DNA of 64,000 bases, taken from NCBI GenBank assembly GCA_963853835.1, contig OY970825.1:24304835-24368834 (forward strand). The letters run 5' to 3'. The number at the start of each line of letters is the position of its first letter. Positions within the stretch are counted from its first letter, which is position 1. The DNA is from Calendula officinalis (taxonomy: Eukaryota > Streptophyta > Magnoliopsida > Asterales > Asteraceae). Made by a program: the position numbers and the translations under genes. This document shows positions 36,465 to 48,413 of this stretch, piece by piece. The notes under the pieces are model-generated. The model was not told the origin of the DNA and did not search any database. It was given only the letters and a program-made list of their open reading frames with translations.

Positions 36465-36964
36465 TGTTAGGAATATTTCTATAATATTGATTAAAGATTT
36501 GATGTGTCAAAACTTATAAAGTACAAGGACCTAAATTGAAGATATGGAAGTCAATATTTGAATAAAGATTTAGGAGATAATCATAAATGTAAAAGATATA
36601 GTATATCTTTATTAGCTTAAAAGATTTAGTATTATCTTTTCCTTGTAAATCTCTAGGTTTTCTAGCATATAAAGAAACCTAGAGGTATAGAATTAGTCGT
36701 TCTTGAAACCCACGTTTTAACATGTATGTGTGTGTACTCTAAGCCTCAAGGTCGTTTGATCCTGTTAACCAAAACCGTTCTACATATTTATATGTAGAAT
36801 TGAGGCTTTTAGTGATGAAAATAATGAAAAACCTTGTTTAAACAATACAAATATATTCGTTTAATTCCGCAAGTTTTATTATTTGTAGTTGTATAATCCA
36901 GATCAAGAACTAACTATTCTTGAGCCTAAAGATCGATTTATATAGAGTTGTTCTAAACTCAGCA
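36465..36964 (+). repeat. 3' LTR of the element in the DOMON gene
   Basis: 500 bp, about 1.2% different from the 5' LTR, directly followed by the AACAT target duplication and then the DOMON coding sequence. Confidence 0.95.
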
Positions 36965-37219
36965 AACATCTACCACCATGGGATTGGGTACGCGATCCTT
37001 ACTCTCGGTGTCCTCAATGTGTTCAAGGGCCTCGATATATTGTCACCAGAAAGCAAATGGAGAACATCGTATATAATCGTGATATCAACACTTGGTGGAA
37101 TCGCGTTGTTGTTAGAAGTTATTACATGGATTGTGGTCTTGAAGAGGAAATCTAGTAATTCATCTAAACCCTATGACAACAAGCAACCACCATTGGCACC
37201 ATATTTGAGCTTTTTATAA

Positions 37220-38000
37220 TATATGTTTTGAGTGGCTGTTTTTTTTACATTATATATTATTTTAGATAATCAACAATCGATTGTAGATTTATGATTGGTT
37301 TAGAGAGTGTGTTTTGCAAAAAAAACAAAACAAAAAAAACAATATATATATTTTTATCATTGTATTACGCAATATACGAAAAGGGTTTCGAGGATTGCTA
37401 TTGTGTCATCTACGTTTGATGCACACGGCTTCGGTTTATACCATTCGCACTATTTTATTGGCAAATACATCATCATGATATAACTTTTAGTGCTTGTTAG
37501 ATACAATTATACAAACGAAAATGGGCATAGGATTTCAACTTTTATGTGTCATTATTTCGACATTCACATGCTTTCGGGTGACGTAATTCGCACTGTTCTT
37601 TGGCACATGCATCGTCGTGAATGATCCGAATAGTCATTTTTTTTACCAACACAAGAACAATCAAGTGCATGCTTGGTCCCAACTCTCTTTTGACATAATG
37701 TCCTTTAACATCAAGCAAACATGTGGTATTACACTTTCATGAATGTGGGGTAGTTTAATGATGGTAAATTTGAAAGGGTTAATTTGTAACTTGGAATCTT
37801 AGGCAACTTATTGTCAATGGTATCATTGCATTTATTATGAAACTGACTTTAAAAAATGAAACTGACTTTAACTTATTGTCAATGATGTTCAATTTACCAA
37901 AATGGGCCCAAATTGAGACCGAAGTGTAAAAGGTTAACTATGTATTTAAAGCATATCACTTCATTAAATTCTCTTTCTTTCTTTCTTTTCATAATTAAAA
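37220..38000. other. Gene-free stretch downstream of the DOMON gene
   Basis: The 3' untranslated region of the DOMON gene, then AT-rich DNA. No gene recognised. Confidence 0.5.
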
Positions 38001-38030
38001 CTAGCCTATAACCCGTGATAAATCACGGAC
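38001..38030 (-). mobile_element. Helitron 3' terminus (minus strand)
   Basis: Minus-strand reading: hairpin CCGTGAT...ATCACGGG, then TTATAGG and CTAG, next to host T. Same family as the end at 4653. The body runs to the right; its 5' end was not found. A diverged third copy of this motif lies at 38841-38870. Confidence 0.65.
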
Positions 38031-39571
38031 AACTTATAAAAATTTGAAATCATCAATCAATTGCAAAATGTTTTAGTTCCTTGTTTTTTTAACGGCACTT
38101 AATCTACTGCACTTTGACTCATTTGGGACTTGAACTCATGACCCTTAGGTCGTAGGTAGTGATTTTTGTACAACATGTTTTAACTCATGTACGATAATAA
38201 ATGCTTTATGTAGTTGTATAGTCTGCAGAAATAATTGTACAGTGTGGTATATGCATCAATATTTGTGGTATGAAAATTTACTCCCTTAGGTCATGACCAA
38301 CACCATATACACCAATACCACTTGAACCCATGTTTTAATTCGTAACACACAATTAACGGAAATTAAAGACGTTGGACTTGAAATGTGAGAGAAGGAGATT
38401 TGGATTGGTGGATTAAAACATGTGAATGGATGTGAAGTTGTACAATAGGTCGTAAGTGTGCACAAGATGTAATGATTCCTGCATATAGACATTTCTACTA
38501 TGTTATATAATCATAAGAAATTTTCAGCCATAAAAAAATCGAACATAAACTTAACTGATTTCACGAGGCAAAAAAATCTATTCCGCAGCTATGCTAACAA
38601 TACTCATATCTTGACTTTTAGTTTACTTCTTTAACATCATCCATCAAACAAAAAAGAAACTATTAGTTAATAAATTAACCGATATTAATGGTGCAATCAT
38701 ATATACCGAAAATAACTTTTTAGTCAGCATATGGCTAAAAGGTTGCACCCGTTACCATGATGCATATCTAATACAACTGTCATAGGCAAACATAGAGAAG
38801 TAGCTCCAATTGTAATATAAACATGCATGTTATCACGGGTTAGAACCCATGATAAATTATGGTTGGCTTATAAAAAGTTTTATAATTTTGTGCTATTTGT
38901 TATATTATAGAATAATTAATTTTTTTTATAGCAAACGCTAAGGAATTATCCAATCTGACCTGTACAATTGACACATTTGTAAACCACATTTGGCACATTA
39001 ACTATATTCATCTCTGAAAATTTTAAAAATGCAAGTCTAAAAAGTTTTAGGGTTCGACACGTATAAAAGAGAATAATACACATACCCTTTCCATAACTAT
39101 AATCAACTTCATGTTGAGTGTTTGCTTCACGTACAAATAGCTCATAGTTACATATTTATAGAAGTAGTGTTCTCATTCCAATTGTCGGTTTCAAAAGTCC
39201 ATCTTCACCTTCACCGGCTTTCGTAACTCCCACATGTAAAGGATAATCCCACCATAGATCTACTGAATTTGAGTGTGTCGATCATCTATCTAATTATAGA
39301 TCGTGTAATTTATAGGGGTGGAACCAAGTGCTTTGGAATAAAAGACACTTAAAATGAGAAGGGTAAAACAATGAATTATAATTACAATTTGTCCCATTTG
39401 CCAAACATACTCCTACATCTGTAAAAAAAAAACATCCCCTAATTATTTACAAGACAATAATGTAAAGATACTAAAACTGTCTATCTTTTGTAATTGAATT
39501 GCATCTAACAAATGATCATGAAGTATTTCGTTTTTTACATCTTGTGCATGACGTGGTCCCACAAAATATTA
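38031..39571. other. Gene-free stretch, probably Helitron-derived
   Basis: No gene seen. It includes the diverged Helitron-end motif TAGAACCCATGATAAATTAT at 38841, suggesting nested or tandem Helitron remnants. Confidence 0.45.
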
Positions 39572-39980
39572 TGTAACACCGCATTTTTTTTTGAAAGGCA
39601 ATTAAGTATTAGTCTAAGTACGGAAGCATCTAGTTAGTTAGGTTTACAAAACGTGGTCCCACAAAATATTACAACCAAAGTTAGTTAAAAAGACGGTATT
39701 ACTAAACACGGCTCATTTTACAAAACATATAATTTAAGCGTGGTCAAACTTCCCGTCCAAGCCCGACCCGTTCAAGCCATCCAACCTGAAATGTGTCAAT
39801 AAGGGATGGATTAGCACAAAAGCTAAGTGAATGAATTCCTAACACTACCAACTACACTAAACACTTAAACACGGAAGTTAAAGAACATCTCCGGTTAGGT
39901 AATCACTTGTTTGAGAGGATCGGCGGCTTTGCGGGCCTTAAACCATGGTCGGCCAAAACCACGGTAGCCGATAGCGTTTT
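39572..39980 (-). repeat. Outer solo LTR, left part
   Basis: Begins TGTAACACCGC. Together with 57558-59296 it makes one LTR of about 2.15 kb, flanked by TATTA at 39567-39571 and 59297-59301. It was split by the chromovirus at 39981-57552, with the target GTTTT duplicated at 39976-39980 and 57553-57557. The LTR ends TGTAACATCCC (on the minus strand) and GGTGTTACA are Gypsy-like. No internal region remains, so it is a solo LTR. The minus orientation is inferred from the similarity of its ends to the nested element. Confidence 0.85.
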
Positions 39981-41684
39981 TGTAACACCTCAATTTTCAA
40001 AATAACATTTAAATACCATTTAATTCAAGATACATAATATTGTATCAACATCAAATGCCAGTTTTACAAAAACGAAAAGGTTTCTTGTTCGAGATTATCA
40101 GAGTTTACAAAAACGGTGTTACAAATTATATCTTAACCATAGGATAAGGACTCTAATCATCAACACCGAGCTAATCTCAACAAGGCCTCTTCTAAACGGG
40201 CCTCCTAGATCTTCGATCCCGAACCTGAGTACATAGCAAAAACACAAACATAGTACGTGAGACAAAATTGCCTCGTGAGATACATGGGTTTTAGACCCGA
40301 TAAACAAATAGTCAAATAATATCATTTAATCTTAAAATAATATTACTAAGTTTGTTTGGGTCACTTTCATCATTGGCCAATGTCAAGATAATCGGAATGC
40401 CTCCAATCTATCAAGACCATCATTTCCACGGTAATCGGAATGCCTCCAATCTACCGGGACTCATAGGTATTGGGTAATCGGAATGCCTCCAATCTACCAC
40501 TAACCTTAAGGTACCGTAATAACCGGAATGCCTCCAATCTACTACGGCCCTAGGGACATCATCATCGTCATCATTACTTATCTTTTATCGTTATGAGCTT
40601 ATAGCTCCATCATTTCTCAATCAATCAATCTATTCATCATCATACAAGCAATTCATCATAAATCACATAAATGACTAAATTACTTAAAGACTCGACAAAT
40701 CATTTAATCATAAAAACATTTACTAGCTATGTACCCAGTTTGAAAGTTCACATGTACTCACCTTTGCCAAGCCTATCCAATGTTGTGTTTCCTTGAACAC
40801 CAATATCACTTCTCAAGATTTGAATGCTTCAAATCCTCCAACTGACAATCTATAACAAAACCAATACAATGGTTTGCATTAAACATCTATACTAACTACA
40901 TAATCCATGGCTAGTTAACTACTAGCACCATTTTCCCCCAAATTACCAAACCATAATATCATAAATCACCACATTTTCATGTATTCAAAGCATGACCACG
41001 TTTTTCATGACCAAATACCATAGATCTAAGTTATATTACTTCCCTTTAACCATTCATGAACGATTCCATAACTAGGGTTTGAGATTTAAGCTTTCCCTAC
41101 TTGAATCTATGGCTAAAAACTCAAGTGGAATGAAGATTTACCTTAGATCTTCAACTTAGGAGCAAGAATCACCAAGATTTGATGAAGATTGAGCTCCAAA
41201 CGATGCTTTACACTCAAAAACGCTCACACACTTGAAGAGAGAAAACTAGGGTTTTATGGAAATGCATTTATGGCCAAAACCCAATTTAATGCACTGGTCG
41301 GAAGAGCTCGCGCCCCGCTCGCGCCGAGCTCGCGTCGCGAGAAGACGCGGGTCTGCCTGCTAGTTGCCGCTTTTTACCAGATTTCGCGCCAGGCTCGCGC
41401 CTGGCTCGCTCCGCGAAGTCGACGCGAAGTCGACGCGAGATGCTCGCGTTCCAGCTCTGGTCCCTCTGCTCAACCTCGCGTTTCACTCGCGCCAGGCTCG
41501 CGCCGCGAACTTGCCTGTGCAGCAGGGCTGCACTTTTCGGTCTAGGTTTCAACACGGTTTCGTCCATAACTTTCTCATACGGACTCCAAACGACACGAAA
41601 CCAATTCCTACGTGTTTTAAACGATTTATCCTTATTTAACATATTTTTGTACAATTTATTTATTTACAAATTTCGGGTCGTTCA
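39981..41684 (-). repeat. 3' LTR of the chromovirus
   Basis: 1704 bp. Differs from the 5' LTR by scattered substitutions and small indels, including an extra GACGCGAAGTC unit near 41415 and a lost base at the right end. Contains four spaced copies of ATCGGAATGCCTCCAATC (40390-40545) and a GC-rich tract of CTCGCG motifs (41295-41515). Confidence 0.92.
40390..40545. repeat. Four spaced 18-bp repeats in the chromovirus LTR
   Basis: ATCGGAATGCCTCCAATC (the fourth copy with AACCGG) recurs every 40-50 bp, four times. The same array is in the other LTR at about 56268-56420, and two related units (ATCGGAAAGCCTCCAATC) lie at 47535-47600 in the gag-only element. Spacers are unrelated, so this is not a CRISPR and not a simple tandem repeat. 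Confidence 0.85.
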
Positions 41685-41699
41685 ACTATCTACCCCTTA

Positions 41700-42638
41700 A
41701 GGAGATTCCGTCCTCGGAATCTCATCATAATTTACAAAGTTCGGGTATCTTTTTCGAATCTCATCCTTGACTTCCCAAGTCAAGTTCGGCCCAAGTGAAT
41801 GCTTCCACTTGACCAACACCAATTCAATTTCTTTATTCCGAAGTTTCTTGGTTTTTGACTCTAGTATGGCTTCGGGTTCCTCAATCAATCGGTTCGGGGC
41901 ATCAACCCGCAACTCTTGTAACGGAATTATATTTTCAACTTCACCCACGAACTTCTTCAAATAACTTACATGAAACGTATCGTGAACACCTTGAAGTTCG
42001 GGTGGGAGTTCTAACTTGAAAGCTTGCAAACCGACCCGTTTCAAAATCTTAAACGGGCCAACATACCTTGGGCTCAATTTGCCTTTCTTACCAAACCGCA
42101 TCACGCCTTTCCAAGGCGATACTTTCAACATCACCATGTCTCCAACATCCAAATCATACGGTCTCTTTTTCAAACCCGAGTAGCTTCTTTGTCGATCTTG
42201 GGCTATTTTCATATTTGTTTGGATTATCCCAATCTTTTCATTGGTCAATTTCACAATTTCGGGACCCGTGAGTTTCGTCTCACCCGCTTCGAGCCAACAC
42301 GATGGGGTTCTACATTTTCTTCCATACAACGCCTCATAAGGCGGCATTTTAATTGTCGATTGATAACTATTATTGTAGGAGAACTCAACTAACGGTAAAT
42401 GTTCATCCCATTTACCTCCAAAATCTAGCACACACGATCTTAGCATATCTTCAACCGTTTGAATGGTCCTCTCGCTTTGACCATCGGTCTGCGGGTGGTA
42501 AGCCGTACTCAACCGCAACTTCGTTCCCAACTCCTCTTGCAACGATCTCCAAAATCTCGAGGTAAACCTCGCGTCTCTATCGGACACAATCGACAACGGG
42601 ACTCCATGAAGTCTCACTACTTCATCCACATACAATTT
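41700..42638 (-). pseudogene. Chromovirus pol, 3' part (integrase core and chromodomain)
   Basis: Minus-strand continuation of the pol frame cut at 52071. It opens with the integrase core after KLYVDEVVRLHG, includes the second catalytic Asp (IVSDRDARF) and the Glu (TDGQSERTIQ). Then comes the GPF/Y-type module (RYVGPFKILKRVG), then a chromodomain-like tail (about 45 residues ending LTWEVKDEIRKRYPNFV). The segment carrying the first catalytic Asp region is missing at the junction with the inserted element. It has no start codon of its own; the methionine at 42647 comes from the inserted element. Confidence 0.88.
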
Positions 42639-44137
42639 GTGCGACATAAAAGCAATTGAATTCTAATTATCTATCAAAATTTCATAAATGCATTACCTGA
42701 AGCGGCCCCACGGGTTTCCTTCACCCGATTCCTGTTGGCGGTTGATGCTGACGTGTCGGTTCTCTTCCTTGGGCACGCACTACTAAAGTGTCCCACCTCT
42801 TGACAAGTGTAGCATTCCACTTCCTCGAGGTTCCTTACTTTGCAATCCTTTGCTCGGTGTCCTACTCGACCACACTTGAAGCATATAGCCGAATTTGCCT
42901 TACATTCCCCATGATGATTCTTCCCACAACTTTGACAACTTCCAATACCACTATGCTTTGACGAACTCGACCCCAATCCTTCTCTCTTTGTTAATCCCAA
43001 GCTACTATCAAACTTCTTCTTTTCTTTTCCTGATGCCGACTCTTGTGCCCTTCGCCGAAACACCCTTTCAACACTCCGAGCGGTACTAATGGCCTCATCC
43101 AACGTGGTCGCTCGCTTGACTTCCAATTCAAACTCCGGTGGTAGTCCATTTGCATACCGAACCACCTTCATACGCTCCGTAGGATAGGACTTGATTACAA
43201 ACGGAAGTAATCCCGTAAACTTTTTGGTGTATTCTTCCACCGACATATTTCCCTTCTTGATGAACATGAACTCTTCTTGCAACTCTTCTAGATCTCTCTC
43301 GGGACAAAACTTTTCCTTCAACCTTCTCGTGAACTCCTTCCACGACATCTTGTACACTTTCTTTCCCAAAGTCTCATACATGGTATCCCACCATGTCAAC
43401 GCTTCATCCTTCAACTGTCGGGATGCATAAATGACCATGTCTTTCTTTAAACACTTGCTACTTTCTAGCACTTGCTCGGTTTCCCGAATCCAACGGATCG
43501 TGACCTTCGGTTCCGAACTTCCATAATACACACCGGGGTTGCACGTCATGAATGTCTTGTATGTACATCCTTCCCGTTCCTCTGACCCCGAATCATCGCT
43601 TTCCTCGGTCGATGGCTCCACAGTACGGGTCTTGCTACCCGAAGACTTACTTCCCCCACGGGACTTAGAATTATCATTCTTCTCTTCATTGAACCGGTTA
43701 GTCAAGATCCGGTTTCACATCCTCATTCACCACTTCCCTTATTTGGGTAAATAATTTCTGGATAGCTTCCATAGTTACCGGGGTTTGATTTGCATCCAAA
43801 CCGGAACCTTCTCCATTATTACCGGGATGAGTCGGGATTCGATTTGAATCCGTCTCATGAACTCGTGGAATCTCTCCACTTCTTGGGTTCACCATTTTCT
43901 ATATCAACATAATAAACCATCAAAATTCAAAGATTGACTTATTAGTCAAACATAACCCATATAGCCCAAAACATTATCCTTTCACTTAGGGATCGACCCT
44001 AATATACCCCTACTTTACTGTCTCAACGGACTGATCAAGGACATCCTATGGAAAACATATGGTCCTACTTAGCATAGCTTAAGACTAGGGAGGTCAAACC
44101 TACCTAATTCACTTAAACTATAGCTCTGATACCAAGT
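42633..44137 (-). mobile_element. Second, truncated internal region of the gag-only element
   Basis: Nearly identical to 48373-49876. It starts after an LTR (44138-46332) with the same primer-binding site (plus 44123-44134) and holds a gag copy, but stops abruptly at 42633 inside chromovirus integrase, with no third LTR. The crossover lies in CAATTT, shared by both sides. Confidence 0.88.
42674..43895 (-). pseudogene. gag copy 1 of the gag-only element, frameshifted
   Basis: Same protein as the copy at 48414-49634, but one extra T in the run at 43713-43715 breaks the frame after about 60 residues, giving pieces 43895-43698 and 43705-42674. It includes the gag core (WWDTMYETLG), and zinc knuckles CFKCGRVGHRAKDC and CYTCQEVGHFSSAC. 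The extra base is absent from the sister copy, so the mutation followed the duplication or is a sequencing error. Confidence 0.88.
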
Positions 44138-46332
44138 TGTAACACCTCGTTTTTCAAAACACCTTTTAAACATATTTTTAAGTAGAAATACTACAAGTCC
44201 AGTATTCTCAAAATACGGTTTAACAAAAACCAATAAAATAATTATCAGAGTTATAAAATCCGGTGTTACAAAGATAATATCATAACCATAGGATAAACGA
44301 GAACTACCTACGAGCTCCCGAGCTGAACAACACTAGGCCACTTCTAATGCGACCCTCTAATCCAACGATCCTGAACCTGAGTACATAGCCAAAAACAAAG
44401 TAGTACGTGAGACAAAATAGTCTCGTGAGATACATGGGTTTTCGACCCATTCTCAAAAGATTTATAAAACAATATTTATAACATTATAAATACTTATCCT
44501 TATCATTTCTTATTAGTTCATAAATCATCTTCTATTCATTTAACCGTTTAAACTAATAAGTTTACCATAAGCTTACTCGTCATCTAATCACATACTTGTA
44601 AGTTATCTCCAAACTTACACTTTCATTATCACATATGCAACGGACCTCTCCGAAGCCAACTCTCCCGATATGGGATGTCATAGGTAAACCATCAAGGTAA
44701 TTGGGAACCCCCATCTTACCGAGATTCATAAGCTCTCCCCGTTCCCGGGTCGTCATGCTCACTCATCATTGAGTGTCGTAAACTGTGACATTCTACTCTT
44801 TGCGCAGGGAGGTACCACCCCAAGTAGACGTCTCATGCTCCCCCATTTCTGGGCGATCTTATTCCGGATATCTCATTCACATATGAGCCTCAGCTCCTTT
44901 CATCAAATATGAGCATCAGCTCCTTTCATCACTTATTAGAATACATTTATTCTAATTTATCATGCTATTCTCTTTATTATTTCATTTTTAAATCTTGACT
45001 TTACCAAGTCCTTTACTAACTTAAAACATATTCATCTTTTATCAAAATCATATTACTTTGACTCTTCTTTGACTAGAATACACGTTTATTACTAGTCACT
45101 TATTACTTATTCTCTTAGTATTTCAATATCTACTTTTATTAGTATAATATACTAATCGATACTCATTACTTTAAAATCATTGTCTCAAGCTTTATTAATA
45201 CATATTATTAATAAATCGATTATCAAGCTCTTTCAAATCATCATCTTTATTCATACATCTTATTTATAAAAACTCATTAATTACTTTTCATAATCATAAT
45301 CTCTTTCAAAATCATCAATCATTTAGACATACTAAAATAGTCTATTACTAGCATTTTCTCATCATATCAATCATATCTTTATTAAAAATGTTTATTAATA
45401 AAGACTCTTAAAACATCATAGTTTTCAAAATCATTTGCTATGTACTCAGTAAAAGTCTCATGTACTCACCTTAGCCAAGCTAATTCCAAATCGTGTCTAA
45501 CAACACGAATCCTTGCTTTCCAACTTGTGAAATGTCACCAATCTTTAGGTCTTCTTGACCTACCATCAATATCATCACAATAACTAGTTATTATCCATAA
45601 CTAGTCACTATTCAATCCATATCTATAACTCTAACCACCAAGTTCATCCAACTTGGTGGAAATCTCAAACCCTAGTTCAAGATTTCCATCATAAACTCAG
45701 ATCCAACTTGTACACATCGATTACAAGCTTACAATGAGTGTTCTACACCCATAATTAGTCATCTTCCCCAAAGATAACATGGATGGTTCCCCAAACCACC
45801 ATTTCTACCCATACAAAGTTCATAACTAGCTAGATAACATCAACAATCAAGAAATCTTACCTTTGATGTTTAGATCCTTCAAGATTGATGAAGATTTGAG
45901 CAAGGAATCACCAAAATCGCCCCTTCTCTCTCTAAAATCGGCTGCCCTTCAACAATGGTAGAAATGAGTGAAAACCCTAGCTTTCCCGATTTAATACAGC
46001 TGGTCTCGCAAAGTTCACGCCGTGAACAAACTTCGCGTCGCGAAGTTCGCGTGTCGTGAACACTTCGCGATCGGTAACAGGTCGTGAACTCAATGTCTGA
46101 AAACCCCAAGTCCCTGGACGGAGTTCGCGATCGCGAACTCCACTTCGCGCCGTGAACTCCACCAGTCAGCTAGGCTGCACTTTTCGGTCTTTGTCTCGAC
46201 CCGGTTTCGTCCATAACTTTCTCATACGGTGTCCAAACGACACGAAACCAATTCCTACGGTTCTGAAATGAATTATCCTTATTTATCATATTTTTCCCAA
46301 ATTTTATTTTATTCAAATTTCGGGTCGTTACA
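44138..46332 (-). repeat. LTR of the gag-only element (middle copy)
   Basis: 2195 bp. Serves as 3' LTR of the complete unit and as 5' LTR of the truncated second unit. Contains a GC-rich patch with TTCGCGATCGCGAA-like palindromes (46008-46160). Confidence 0.92.
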
Positions 46333-47944
46333 ACTATCCACCCCTTAAAAGGATTCCGTCCTCGGAATCAACTCAAGGATTTCCGATCCTCATTCCACTT
46401 CCAACTTATGATTCAATAATACTTACGCAATTAATTTCCCACTTGACCCGTTATACCCAAACGGCCAAAGATCCAAACTCGAGTTCCCAATATCCGAACG
46501 GTTCAAAATTTCACAATTTAACCTTAACACTTCCCGTCATTTAACCAAACTCCTCACCCCCATTGAGATGATATGACCCAATCATTACTAATAACCATTT
46601 GACCAAAATGTTAGTCAACCCATCACTTTGACCAGATTGTCAACATTGTTCCATCTTTGACTTAGTACAAGGTCAACCATTTCTTGACAATTTCCTTACC
46701 CACTAGTGATTCCATTAACCATAAATTCCTTAACAATGGACCTTACCTTCATGGTCCAACAACAATCATACTCGATTTCTAAATTCCATTCGAATTGCCC
46801 AAAGGTCAAAGTCACACCCTTTGTCTACAATTATTTCCATTAATCAATCAACCACTATCATACACACATACATGATACATTATGCCCTTATCCTCGACTA
46901 ACCTCCTTTAAACAAAAATCAAAAATCCAATTTTTACCAAAGTCAACAATCTACTAGTTGACTAACCTTGACTTATGAATAAGTCAACTTACCTTGCTAA
47001 ATTCCACATATTCTTTATTACTAAGGCATCGCTTCCCAAGCTTTTCGTTCCCGATTCCAATATTTAAATTTCCTTTCACAATTGTTTCTCTCTTCTCTGA
47101 TTTCAATTTTCTACAATCGATTAACCATTTCCACTTGAATCAATACCAAATTTCTATTACTTTTTAACTTTCATCCAATTACTTATACCTTTTATAATTT
47201 CCTTCAAACATCCTTATACCATACTTGAAATTCCCGATTGCCGGCTCTAGAGCCTCAATCACATCCAATTGTGGCCTAACCACCCGATATACATCTTTCA
47301 CCACTCATTGGCTACTAACCACTTTGCTTTCTAAAGCATTCCTTTTTCATGAACCATTAACTTGTAGGTATCCCCTACTCATACTTCTACTTAAACACTA
47401 CTCGTGTTTTCAACCCAAGTTCTCACTTGCCATAAGAATCATAATAACAACTAACCATACGGTTCTACATACGTCAGATACAAACATCATATCCCTTATA
47501 TAACAAATTATACTTTAACTAATCTTATCGAGATGATCGGAAAGCCTCCAATCCATCACGATCCCAAACTGTCACAATGATCGGAAAGCCTCCAATCCAA
47601 AGTGACTCATACAATACCATTTCACCTTGCATACCATTCATGTATGCCTCATTCGTTTAGCATCATGCTATCATTTTCTTTCATAATCAACCACATTTTT
47701 TTATCCACATTTTCACTTTTCCACTTACACACAATACCATACGGTATGCACAAATTCACTAACCAATTTATTTATCAATCGACATTTACTAAACATGCTT
47801 TCTCAACATTAATATTTTCCGATCTTTCATTTACCACCGAGGTAACCACTAACACCCTTTTAATTACCCATATTTTACCGATTCACACGGTCCTTATGAG
47901 TCAACCCATTGACTCCGATCGATACCCAATCTTGAACTATCTCA

Positions 47945-47977
<33 letters not shown>

Positions 47978-48372
47978 ATAAACTTTACCAATAACAAACT
48001 ATTCACCCTTGCCATTGCATATGTCAACCCTGACTTGAATATCTGCACTACTTATCAGGATTCCCACCGAACACTAAAGTTCTATTTTCAAAATCATTAT
48101 TTCTATAGCTTTCCATTCATACTTTACCAGTCTTACCGAAACTTAGTACTTCACTGTACTACTACCCTTTCTTTGAGCACAGCTACTATTCTTATGATTC
48201 ACCTTCCGATAATTTATGATGATATAATCCTTCCTAGTCTTATTTCCCGCGACATACCGGTCGCCAACCCATAACTATACGCATAATAACTCGGGGAGAT
48301 TATCTCCCAAACTTATTTTTCACATCAGATATTCTATCTAATATTATTTCCATACTTATATCACATAAGCAC
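46333..48372. other. Non-coding 3' internal part of the gag-only element
   Basis: About 2 kb without a credible reading frame, relatively C-rich on the plus strand. Contains two ATCGGAAAGCCTCCAATC units (47535-47600) and a long T run (about 47951-47977). It stands where pol would be in an autonomous relative. Confidence 0.8.
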
Positions 48373-48413
48373 CAATTTGTGCGACATAAAAGCAATTGAA
48401 TTCTAATTATCTA

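Larger units (their letters stand above)
34434..36964 (+). mobile_element. Non-autonomous LTR retrotransposon inside the DOMON gene
   Basis: Two 500-bp LTRs (34434-34933 and 36465-36964) start TGTTAG and end CAGCA. They differ at 6 positions by my count. A primer-binding site TGGTATCAGAGC (34936-34947, initiator-Met tRNA type) follows the left LTR, and a purine tract AAATAGGGGAAGA precedes the right LTR. Perfect 5-bp target duplications AACAT lie at 34429-34433 and 36965-36969. The 1531-bp interior has no gag or pol, so it relies on another element. The size exceeds a typical TRIM. Copia affinity is suggested by the LTR start but not proven. Confidence 0.95.
32670..37219 (+). pseudogene. Cytochrome b561 and DOMON domain gene, broken by frameshift and LTR insertion
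   Basis: Three exons: 32670-33286, 34052-34306, and 34375-34433 continuing at 36970-37219. The family product is a secreted or membrane ascorbate-linked redox protein: signal peptide (about residues 1-21, ending SHA), DOMON domain with WAVNPTGDGMAGAQALLAF (Met as likely heme ligand), then a five-helix b561 region with His in YLHAFCQ, THRN and YHHGIGY. Without the breaks it would be about 393 residues, normal for the family. Two lesions are seen: a missing base near 33141-33148, after VWQVG, shifts exon 1 to a stop at 33227; and an LTR element splits exon 3 just before YHHGIGY. Introns and the rest of the coding sequence look unspoiled, so the loss is recent. Confidence 0.9.

Noticed and set aside
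40390..40545. Repeat array that superficially looks like CRISPR
   Set aside because: Plant LTR sequence with only four degenerate 18-bp units, a copy in the sister LTR, and no cas genes.
41189..41654. Several Arg/Ser-rich frames on both strands
   Set aside because: Products of the GC-rich CTCGCG tract in the chromovirus LTR; the same frames reappear around 57133-57521 in the sister LTR and shift with its indels.
42068..42659. Plus-strand frames opposite the integrase
   Set aside because: Antisense of clear integrase and chromodomain coding sequence.
47602..47994. 130-codon plus-strand frame
   Set aside because: Low-complexity His/Phe/Ser-rich frame that runs into a poly-T stretch, in the non-coding part of a minus-strand element.
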